This document shows, piece by piece, positions 14,101 to 23,756 of a stretch of DNA of 64,000 bases (its first letter is position 1; each line of letters opens with the position of its first letter). Source of the DNA: Xenoacremonium recifei (taxonomy: Eukaryota > Ascomycota > Sordariomycetes > Hypocreales > Nectriaceae); the NCBI GenBank assembly GCA_012184525.1, contig WOFQ01000004.1:124001-188000 (forward strand), in the 5' to 3' direction. A model generated the notes under the pieces. That model was given only the letters and a program-made list of their open reading frames with translations, ran no database searches and was not told the origin of the DNA. Made by a program: the position numbers and the translations under genes.

Positions 14101-14558
14101 TGGCCCGGCCCTACCTGAGACTTGATGACTTGTTGCTCTCCCGCTCGCTTGTCTCTCGTCCCTTGCAGCGTGCATCGCAGAATTTTCCAAGCGTGCCCCG
14201 TCATCGTCCGCTCTCACGAATCACAGCCCGCGGAAGCCCGTCTTCGCTGTTCCGCATCGCACCAACGTCGCTCGTCTCATGTCTCATGTAGGGACAGCTG
14301 TGATCACTTGTCAGGCTTGTTTGCCTGCTCTCTGCTTGTGGGCTTGCTCTCGGACCCTGCTGTGCATCCGCAGCTCGTGTGTCCAATCTGCAGTCGCCAT
14401 TCTCCAGTGTGGTGGCCGTCCCAAGTTCGCCCTCCTCCTCTTTTCCCCCATTCAATCTGTCGAGCAGGACCCAAGCCAAATTCGTAGCTTATCGTTCTCT
14501 TGTGGTCTTTCTCTCCGGGTCCTTTCCCCTGATCTAGACAGCTCCCGAGATGCATGTC
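11125..14558. other. intergenic region upstream of the TBC gene
   Basis: This 3.4 kb holds the promoter and 5' UTR of the TBC gene and the 3' UTR of the ankyrin-DIL gene. Open frames of up to 170 codons occur (12030-12518 and 13779-14291, plus strand), but they are low complexity, overlap antisense frames of similar length and contain no motif. I see no gene here. Confidence 0.5.
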
Positions 14559-17212
14559 TCAGACTTCCTCATTCTCCCAGTCTTTCTCACCAAACATGGG
14601 TCCCTTTCGTGCACCGCTGACCTCGAGCTTCTCGAGAAATTCGGGCGGTACCGTGGGAATGTATTTCCGCTCCCGCTCACGGTTGACGCCTCCAAAGCCC
14701 GCCCCGTAGCTGACCAGCATATCTGTTACTGACGGCAGTACAAACGGGAGCATCAGTGCTGGATCGAGAAGCAGGTTCTCCGGCGCGTCATCGTCATCCG
14801 ACCAGTAATCCTCATTGGTCTTCGGCGTATCCTGCACGCTTCCGGGGGTGTCCAGCAGATTATTGCCGTTTGCCCGGTTCTTGACGGGTGTCACCGGCGA
14901 GCTGTCCTGGCCCGCCTTGGCTGGCGAAGCAATCCCGCTCCGTCGTCGGTCTCGCTTCAGCGCTGCTTCTTTCTGGATGGCAATGAGGTATTTCAGGGCG
15001 CTCTTTGGTAACCCTTTCTCTCCAACCTCGGGTCGATAGTGATTGGCAGCATGCATGAGCTGCTGAGGGCTCAACCTCTTGAGTTGCTGGAGAGTGTCCA
15101 CTAGCGCTTCCAGGTCGTCGGGTGCCAGCGATGAGAAGCACTGAAGCCATTGAAGCAGCTGGATGACGGGCGCCAGATGTCTCCTGGCAGCTTCCATCGT
15201 CGTCTCACCCGAGGCCTTCGTCTCTCCTCCTTCGTAGTGCTCGGCCTGTCGATTATTACTTCGCGCCCAATCCTCCAGTATAGATATGTTCATCCGGATC
15301 TGCATCGCTTTTGTCCTCGCCAAGTATTTCCTATTAGACATGATGCGGTTGAAAAGCTCTGCTCCAATCCAATATAACAATTGTGACACAATCTGCGTCG
15401 AGATGACTGAGTGGATATCGTAGAGGTCCAGGACGAACAACGTTGACGATAGAAGCGAGGTAACATTGCGTGGCGCAGGCTTCGCTCGCTGCTTCGGTGA
15501 CGGCGGCCGGAAGCGCTTCTCCAGCGGCTCCTCCTTCACAGCCGCCTTCCGTTTGAAGAGTTTCCATTCGTTTTGGAATGTGATGTCCTCAAACCCAGGG
15601 ATTGTCTCATGGTCCAGCATCGCCACATCCAGGACCTTGTCGAGACGCCGTTCTGCATCTCGTACAATCAAGATGAAGATCTCGTTGATAAGTTCGGCTA
15701 GATGAGCCTGGAACTCTGAAGTCGCCTCCACAAGCCCAGCATCCTTCTTCAAATAGTGAAGGAGCAGGGTCGCGTTCGAGATCCAGAAGGCCAAGATAGT
15801 CATGTCCCATTGACTCCTCTCCACGACATCGTTGATGCAGTCCATCGCCGAGACCAAGAGTCGCTCCAGCAGCTCCGGGCTTGAATGGTAGTGAGCGTAT
15901 CTCGCGCTCAAGAAAATCATGTTAGCTGGGACAGGCTTTTGCGACGGTGACCGTTGGGGAGTCATCTTGGTTATGATGATATCCAGTATCCGGTCCAGCT
16001 CATGCTCCTGGAACACGAACATCTGGTCATGGAGACATCTGCTCCAGTCGAACTCTTGCTGCTCTTCCTCGAACTCATCGACGGGCTGTATAAATTAGCA
16101 TCCAATATGTAACCCCAAGGATTCTCGGAGTCTTGCACTCACCTCTGGCTGGTCGTCCATGCCGACGTTTCCAAGGTCGACCTCCAGATCCCGCGCACTC
16201 TCCATCATCAACCTCCGCCGCATCTCATTCTCTGCCATCTCCTCCTCGAAGCGATCTTGTGAGAAGCCGGGGGTATAGAAGTCGTCCGTCACGCCGGCGT
16301 TTCCAATATTGTAGCCATTGTCGTGAAGATAGTACGACATGTCACTATCGGGGGGCACGAAATCGAACGCTGTCCGGCCTGAGGAGGTTTTTTGATCTGA
16401 AGATGCGCCGTTGTCGAGGAGTAGCTTTGCAATGCCCTTGTGTCGGTTCGTCATCGCCCACATCAAGGCGCTCCATTGGTTCCGATCCTGCTTGTTAACA
16501 TCGACGCCGGCTTCGATCAGTTCGTGGACGACGGGTTCATGGCCCTAAGTAGAGCATCAGCATTTCGGAGATATTTTCAAATAAACACCATGCGACGCAC
16601 AAAGCAGCTAGCATATATCAACGGAGGTGTACCGTCCTCATCCTCGGCGTTGATATCGATGTATGGTCTCGCCTCTCCACCCAACAACCGCTTGATCCTC
16701 TCAACATCTCCGTTGCTTGCGGCCATGTTGAGAGCCTTCTGCAGCCGGTCCGTCTTCTGGGCGTCGGAGAGGTTCTCGTCGTTGGCAACCTCGGCCTCAT
16801 CCTCGAACACCGGCCCCGCCTGGTGAGCGGCCTGGGCAGCCAGCATCTCCATTAATCGTGTGTCACTATCTTTGGGTCCCTTGGTGATGTCGCCGTCGTA
16901 GTCCGAGTCGTTCAGAGACAGGTTGCCGAAATTCAGCGGCTTGGCTAACGCGGGCGTGGTCAGGAATTGGGACTGGCCTGGATCGGGCGGCCGTCAGTAT
17001 GCAGCACGGGTATGGGCTGGCTTGGGCTCGCGCCATGGGCCGAGGGGGGGCGAGACACAGAGAGACACACCTTGCCAACCATCGTACATCTCCGTCTCGG
17101 GCACCAGGTCCACCGGGACATGCCTGCGGTCGTCCAGAGACGTGGGAAGGTCGGAGGGCAGGACGCGAGGCTTGCCGGCGCCCTCGTCGTCGTTGAAGTC
17201 GCCTAGATCCAT
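14559..17212 (-). CDS. ankyrin-repeat and dilute (DIL) domain protein
   Basis: Four exons on the minus strand (17212-17071, 16977-16601, 16544-16143, 16085-14559) with introns of 93, 56 and 57 nt give 815 residues. The frame is kept at every junction. The protein starts MDLGDFNDDEGAGK. Residues about 124-236 are ankyrin repeats (ALNMAASNGDVERIKRLL, then DGTPPLIYAS, VNKQDRNQWSALMWAM, GIAKLLLDNGAS). An acidic Met/Glu-rich linker follows. The DIL-like region covers about 320-780, with its core in SSTLFVLDLYDIHSVIS and YWIGAELFNRIMSNRKY. DIL domains are best known from class V myosin cargo tails. Here the domain is joined to ankyrin repeats instead of a motor, suggesting an adaptor or tether in vesicle or polarity processes. 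That role is inferred. The C-terminus is charged and probably flexible. Confidence 0.9.
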
Positions 17213-17780
17213 GGCGGAGGAGGGAGGGGCAGCAACGCCAGACCCCCGGGCCTCATGGAATTCGCGCGCTGGATGGCAAGCAAAATGCCTGGGGGGGTAT
17301 TTCCGGGGCTCTCGGTAAATGCGGCGTCAGCAGAGGCGCGACGCAGCAGAATCGCGCGAGGTGTTTCGTCGAGTGTCGGCGGTCTCGCTGCCGCTTGAGT
17401 TGTATGATATGGAGAAGCTGGCATTCTTGGTGCTGCCTCAACAGTCTACGGCCTTCTAGCTATGCTGCTGTGGCTCAAGACAGTCTGGCGGAGGGGCGCC
17501 AAGCCACATCTTGCTTGGTCTGTGCGCCGCCACTTCTCCGACTCTCCGTCGAGCTATCGAGTCTCGAGTCCAGCTTCCATTCCGCTGCTAACAGGCCATT
17601 ATTTGTACTCGTACCTTGCATTTTTGGCAGTCATTTGGGAGGAATTTGTTTCATTTTAGGTATCTGTTGATGCTGCCAGACCGATTACATTGGGGATAGC
17701 CATACCAACCGCTTCACTGTCTTGTCCGACCGTCACGTGCTCCCACGTCCAAAGTACCTTACATTTTATGAGCAGAGCTC
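17213..17780. other. short intergenic region between ankyrin-DIL and allantoicase genes
   Basis: This segment should hold the promoter of the ankyrin-DIL gene and the 3' UTR of allantoicase, both read leftwards. No coding sequence or RNA gene was recognised. Confidence 0.5.
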
Positions 17781-18914
17781 TTACGCCTGACGCTTCCCAA
17801 AGGCCCTCAGTCTCTTGACACCACCATCCGGTATCATGATGAGCTTGACGTGAGTGAACACCGCATCTTGGGCAGAGCTCGTAAAGTCGTGCTCCTTATC
17901 TGGGCCCGTCTTGCTCGGCGCAACCACCGTTTTCCACTCTGCAGCGTCCGCCGATGGCTCTGCGTCGCCGGTCCAGTTGATACCCTCGATGGCAACCTTT
18001 TGCGGGAAATTGCCTCTGAAATGGGCCGTGTCGACAACAAAGTTCTGGATATAACCAGGCGCACCGAGCTTGATGATAGTCCAATCGACGTGACCCTTTG
18101 TCCGTGATCGTGCAGTTTCCCAACCATCGCCCATGTCCTTGCCGCGTCCCGGGAGCAACAGGTTGTCCTTGGTACCGAAATGCTGGTCACTGCAGGACAC
18201 TGCAACTCCGCCATTCTGAGCCGCTGCGAGGTCAAAGATAGCCTCCTTGTCATCGGGAAACACGGGCACCGCATGACCAAACAGGCGGAAACGGGCAATG
18301 CCTCCGTCAGGATACATGTTGAGTCTCACGTGCGTGTACTGCTTCTTGGTCGGCTCAACCAGCTTCCAGCCGAACCGCTGGGACGGGCCGCACTCCTGAA
18401 TTCCGAGAATGGGCTCCCACTTGCCGCGGTCTCCTTTCCATGACACGACTTCGTCGTCGTCTTGGCTGAAGCAGCCCTCCACTGAGATTGCGGGTGCATG
18501 GTTACCCGAAAAGAAGGCAGTGTCAACTTCAATTCCCTCGACCGTACCCGATGCCACTCCGAGGCGGACTACTACCCAGTCAAACGGCTCGGCATTGTGC
18601 CGTCGAGTCTCCCATCCGTCATACCAGGCGCCAGTGAAAACCATCTTCCCTGGCTGGCGGATGGGGGGAGTGGGAGTCAAGAGGTTGGCGGCCTCGGCGA
18701 ACCATTGATCCGAAAATGCAAGGATCTTGCCGCCCAGGGTTCCAGAGATGAGATCTAGACGAGTTGGTCAATGCCTGTCTCAGAGAATCGTCATGGGTCT
18801 ACAGTGCGCACCAATGCAGCTTGATCGAAATGTCTTATCAATGTCCTCCGGCCCGACTGAGGTTGCCGGGACATTGTCCAGCTTGTACTCAATCTCGTCG
18901 ATGAAGGAGGCCAT
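17781..18914 (-). CDS. alc: allantoicase (allantoate amidinohydrolase)
   Basis: Two exons on the minus strand (18914-18812 and 18754-17781) with a 57-nt intron (donor GTGCGC, acceptor TAG) give 358 residues, close to the usual 340-360 for fungal allantoicases. The protein starts MASFIDEIEYKLDNVPATS. Two homologous allantoicase repeats are visible: about 43-200, beginning GGKILAFSDQWFAEAANLL, and about 216-355, beginning GGVAVSCSDQHFGTKDNLL. Each contains the W(D/E)T-type segment (YDGWETRRH; GDGWETARS) and an MYPDGGIARFR or MIPDGGVKRLR segment. The family converts allantoate to ureidoglycolate and urea (EC 3.5.3.4) in purine catabolism, so that purines can serve as a nitrogen source. Family members are normally under nitrogen (AreA/NIT2 GATA factor) and pathway control. 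One HGATAR-type site lies upstream at 19242-19247 on the minus strand, which is weak evidence. No other purine-pathway gene is in the window. Confidence 0.96.
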
Positions 18915-19857
18915 GGCGCGCGGGGGTCAGTGGTCTGTGAGCGTATACTGCGGGTGAGTTGTTACGTGAAAGAATAGAGTTGCAGTTGTTTGTTAGATCG
19001 TCATATTGCTCACTGCCCGCACTTGAGGCCGGTGGTCGGCGGCGGACGGGAGTGGAGATCGGCCACTTCCGGCCGGCGGCCAGTTGAAGATCGGCCGGCG
19101 CCTGGATGCAGGAAAATACCGAGAGTGAGGATTGGTAAATCTACGCAGATATATAACGGCAAGGCGAGAGCATGTAAGAAGAGATGGGATTTTCCTATGG
19201 GATCTTCAAGGCTTGGGAAGCTCCCCGCCGGGTCTTGATCTCTATCTTGTCCAACAGTGGCATCTCGTTCTAGCGCTTGTCAAGGTGCCTGGACGTGCCT
19301 TACCTTTTGGTGGTGTTAGTGAGCGGCACATGGAATTCACCTTCTTTACTTTTGACCTTCACCTGCCAAACACATTATAAAAACTACGCTCTCTAGACAT
19401 CACATGCCGAATACTACCGTATGATTCCCCCTCGACTGTTATCACACAATTGCAACCCTCTATGGTAGCATCTCTCTCGCCATTACCCCACCACCGGTTG
19501 ATTGCAAAAGCCCGGCCCTGATTCGCCGAAGCTCGACCTGGGGAAAGCTGCCCTCGCGCGTCATCGACCAAGCTTACCCTAGGGCGAGCGACATGCAGGA
19601 GCTTGGCCGAGGCGACATTCGCCTTCGCGGGGAATCCTCCAGTGATTCTTGATCCTTTTGTTTCGTGCGCTTCAGTTATGACCTCCTTTGGGGATAAAGA
19701 GCTTTAGCAACGTGTTCATCACTTCGTCCGGTCTCCTTTCCTCGTGTCTCAGTGTAACGTCCGCCATCTTATCTGAACCACCTCCACCCTTCAGCTCCAG
19801 CCCTCGTAAAATCACCACTTTGCAAACTCCTCACCAGTGCACTTCGTCGTCAGCATC
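18915..19857. promoter_or_regulatory. divergent promoter region between allantoicase and b561 genes
   Basis: These 943 bases separate two divergently transcribed genes and so must carry both promoters. GATCGGCC occurs at 19057-19064 and 19089-19096, and GGCCGGCG at 19071-19078 and 19093-19100, making a compact GC-rich cluster. AGATAG (minus strand, 19242-19247) and AGATAA (minus strand, near 19770) fit the HGATAR pattern bound by fungal GATA nitrogen regulators. Such hexamers are frequent by chance, so their function is unproven. Confidence 0.4.
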
Positions 19858-20669
19858 ATGGCCAGCGCTACAGGCATCCCCGACCCCGTGACCCGCGACA
19901 ATGAAGTCGTCGGTCAAGAGCAGGACGAGACCGAGCCACTGCTTGGCCGCCCAGGCGATGCTGCCCAGGTCGAGGGCGGCCCGATGGTTAAGAATCTGGT
20001 GCTTGGTAAGTCTCTACTGCCGCCCTGCTCTTGAGCCTCACAAGCCTGACTGATTGCGTAGGGACTGGGATCGTCGCCCAGTTGGGCATCTGGCTGCTGA
20101 CTATCCTCATCTGGGCCAGCGTCTTCACCAAGCCGCTGATTCTCTTCTCCGGCCACCCGCTGGCGCAGTCGCTCGCCATCCTGACCTTGACGCAGTCTAT
20201 TCTGGCGCTGCAGCCGACGCATACGGCAGAGCAGAAGCGCCTTGGACAGCGGGTGCATGCGGCGCTGAATCTCCTGGCCTTTCTACTCCTCGTGGCCGGC
20301 GTCACCATCATCGAGTACAACAAGGTTCGCAGTCACGGCGCCCACTTCCACTCTGTCCACGGGTACCTCGGTGTCATTGTGTCCATTATTCTACTCGTCC
20401 AGTATCTTGTGGGCTTCACCATGTGGGCAATTCCAAGTCTCTACGGCGGAGAGGATAACGCCAAGGCCATCTGGAAGTACCATCGCCTCAGCGGCTATCT
20501 CGTCCTGCTGCTGCTTCTGGCGACCGTTTGCAGCGCCACCCAGACCGATTACAATGTCAACGTCCTGAAGATGAAGCTCTGGGCGGTTCTGTTGCTATCC
20601 ATAGTAGTTGTTATAGGAGTGTTCCCTCGCATCCAGAAGCAAAAGTTTGGGTTCAAGGCCGGGAACTGA
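19858..20669 (+). CDS. cytochrome b561-family transmembrane protein
   Basis: Two exons (19858-20005 and 20062-20669) with a 56-nt intron give 251 residues. The ATG at 19858 (MASATGIPDP) is the first true ATG in frame. A hydrophilic N-terminus of about 45 residues contains an acidic ETEPLLG motif resembling a dileucine sorting signal. Six hydrophobic segments follow, matching the six helices of the b561 fold. Four His residues in the expected helices fit two pairs of haem ligands: H81 (FSGHPLA), H115 (RVHAALN), H149 (HSVHGYLG) and H190 (KYHRLSGY). Proteins of this kind carry electrons across membranes, often from ascorbate or another reductant to ferric iron or monodehydroascorbate. The exact donor and acceptor here are unknown. 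No DOMON or CBM domain is attached. The M13-like gene follows 283 bases downstream on the same strand. Confidence 0.88.
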
Positions 20670-20952
20670 TTTCGCACAGCACATATGAGATTGGGGGAGA
20701 TGCCACGATATCGACGATTTCGATGACAGTGGCGGCTGCGGGGTAAAAACACATCTACCTGGGAGGAACCTTACCGTATTTTGGGGGAACTGAATTTTCT
20801 TTCCGATGAAAACATGGCATACGGTTTCCCGTTTTCTCATACTTGTCCTCTAGCTTTCCTTCGTCATCATAGCAGTCACCTCACGGAACAAAACAGACCC
20901 GACGTGGTCTTCCCTACTCTATACAATTTGATATTCCTTTATACATCTCAAA

Positions 20953-23756
20953 ATGCTTACCGCCGCTTATGCCGTGACGCTAGGTGCCGCGCTGGGCGTC
21001 CTGGCGTCGCCTGTCGTGGCGAAGGTTGGGGCGAAGGTCAAACCCTCGACGACGATCGAGTGCGACACTGCGGACTGCAAGCAATTGGCTCACTTCTTAA
21101 CCAGAACTATGGACACGAAAGCCGACCCTTGTAAAGACTTTCATCAATGTTAGTGACTTTCGCCTCTCCTGAGTTGTTGTATAATCCATATACTGACGAC
21201 ACTTGTTTAAATAAGTCGTGTGCGGCCACTATGATCAGATCAAGGATGAAGATTTCCAATTCCGCCCCGACACCCAACAAGTGACCTGGGCTACATCAAT
21301 CCAGCATCAGCTGGAAGCCACCGTCAAGGGAATTCTCAAAGATAGTGATGTAAGTCACCCGCTTGGTCCGCCTAGCGAAGTGCAGAGAAGCCCTTCTAAC
21401 GGAGTAACAGAAGAGATTGCAACAGCTCAATGACAGCCGCATAAAGGAATTCCGAATGCTTCGACGATACTACGACACTTGCATGGACCTACGGGAAGCC
21501 ACGTTTGAGAGACTTGAGCCGTTTCTGGTCACGGTCGACCTCCTGCAACAGCATTTCCAGGCCTTCGACCCGCCGCTTCTAAAAAAAATCAAGAAAAGAG
21601 TATCTGCATTCCTCCAGACAATTTATCAGCGTAGGAAGTCTGCAGTCCGTCCCAACCCACAGGCAGAACAAGCCCTTGTTGCTCGCGACTACAACGCCCT
21701 TCGCCATGCTACCGTGCTCCTCTCCCAATACCGGCTTTGGGCCTTCGCCAGTATCGTTCCCGCACCATCCTTGTTCAACGGTGTATATAAAAACAGTTAT
21801 CTCTGTACATAATTAATGGCTAATTGATGACATAGTCGGTAATGACGGTTCGGATTGCACCTCATACACCTGGACTGCCGCAGAAGGACCTGTACGATGA
21901 TCCCAAAATTGTCAAAGAGTACCATCGGATCATGACCACCGTTCTGAATCAGGCGTATTATCCACCTATGCTCCGGAATCCACGTACATTCGAACGTCAC
22001 CGTGTCGCATGGACACACAGGATTTCGAAGCTTGGAAAGAAGTTTAAAGAATGGTGGCGTATATCTGATAGAGATAGGAGCATCCCGTTCAGAACTCTCG
22101 CCCAGAGGGTCATCGAGATGGAGCGCCAGATTCACAACATTCTACCGAAAAAGAACGAATATAAAGAGTTCAAGGTAATCCTACCTTTGATGGTCTCCTG
22201 CGATCAGACATGAGCTGTTGACACCGTATAGGATTATGTTGTGAATGCTACACTCGACGACCTGAACGTCTTGGGGCCTGCGTATTTACTCAAAGAAGTG
22301 GTTCTTGGTCAGGGAAACCTGAAATATCCGAAATATTTCAACAGTCCGATCGAGGTCCTGTACCCGGACTTCTTTAAGCAGCTCTCAAAAATTCTTTACG
22401 ATTTGCCCAAATCGACTATTCGAGCTTTCTTCGTCTGGCAGATGTTTGTCCAGTGGCATGACTTGGTGGAAGACAAGGTCACGTCGATTCCCTATCGAGC
22501 CATCCTGAGGCGTATAAATGGACTTCCTGTAAGTTAGGTCACACCCTTTGGCACTCCTCTCACGCATAATTCTGACCTATGTAGGAGCGGGAGGACCGTA
22601 GCGACTACTGCAGACGCCATGTGCTGCGGCACTTTGGACCTGTCGTCGCCAGTTTCTTTCTTGAAAAGACTTGGGACGCTGACATGCACAACCAAACCGA
22701 GAACATGTTTTACGGTGTCAGGAAGACGTTTATAGATGAGATTTTGAAGACGCCTTGGCTAGACAAGGAAACCAAACGGAAGGCAGTTGCCAAAGCCATA
22801 GAGATCGATCCGAGCATCGGGTATCGCAATACGGTATGTCCGCAGATTTCGTCTTTTGAAGACAAGCATGATCAACTTACACATGTTGGCAGTATCCGGA
22901 CCCTACGAACCCGTTTCACATCCACCAATACTTCTTGGGATCCGACATTCGGGCAGGAATTGAGTTCCAAACATTTCCTGACGTAGCTAAGAGATGGCCA
23001 CATTTTGGGGATTATGTCGCATTTGAAAAGTGGTATGTTCGCAAGAGCTGGACGAGAGACTTCCGGAGACGGCCTCCGTGGGAAGACATGTGGACCGTTG
23101 GGCCATGGGATCCCAACGCCTACTACCTAGGCACGGAGAACAAAGTCATCCTGCCCGTCGCCCTCTCGCGGTACCCTTTCCTCTCGACGAAACTGCCGCT
23201 ATGGGCGTCTTACGCCGGGCTGGGCGCTCTCGTGGGCCACGAAATTGGCAGCGCTCTCGGTCCAGATGGCTGCCAGTTCCATGGCAACCGTACGCTCGGC
23301 GAATGCTGGACACATGATATCGCAGATGCGTACGAGGAGCGCGCGAGCTGCTTCAAGAAAAAGTATGACGGGCTGAGCGTGGTCAACGCAAAGGAAAAGG
23401 TGGTCAAACTCGACGGCGACTTCCTGCTGGGCGAGGTCATGGCCGACACACACGGGGCCGATGTCGCGCACGCCGCGTGGAAAGTAGCTCAGCACAACGA
23501 GCCGGTCGAGACAATTGCAGAGCTGAAGAACTTCACACCCGATCAACTGTTCTGGATCACGCGCTCGGCACATTTCTGCTCTCTTGAGCGCGGCAATTTG
23601 CTGGAGAGTTACCTGCAGCGAGCTCCCGAGACTCCGCCCAGGGTGCGGACTTGGGCGCCGATGCAGGATTCGTATCGGTGGCATAAGGCATTCCAATGCA
23701 AGCAGAAGGACCCTATTTGCCGGATTTGGGGAGACGATGAAAAATATTCAGGTTGA
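20953..23756 (+). CDS. M13 family (neprilysin-like) metallopeptidase homologue with altered zinc site
   Basis: Seven exons (20953-21148, 21216-21349, 21411-21782, 21836-22174, 22232-22528, 22585-22833, 22893-23756) with introns of 53-67 nt give 816 residues, all frames consistent. A hydrophobic N-terminus (MLTAAYAVTLGAALGVLAS) looks like a signal peptide. The start of the M13 N-terminal domain is seen in DPCKDFHQFVCGHYDQ, followed by long helical lobe segments. The C-terminal catalytic domain has the substrate-binding NAYY motif (N604), GEVMAD with the third zinc ligand (E710) and D714, and the family C-terminal CRIW. The canonical HExxH is HEIGS (H645, E646, S649): the second zinc-binding His is replaced by Ser. 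Active neprilysin-type enzymes need both His residues, so this copy is predicted to be catalytically weak or dead, perhaps with a binding or decoy role. The frame and splice sites are intact, so it is not an obvious pseudogene. Confidence 0.88.

Noticed and set aside
12030..14291. Plus-strand frames of 162 and 170 codons between the TBC and ankyrin-DIL genes
   Set aside because: Low complexity, no domains, with equally long frames on the opposite strand.
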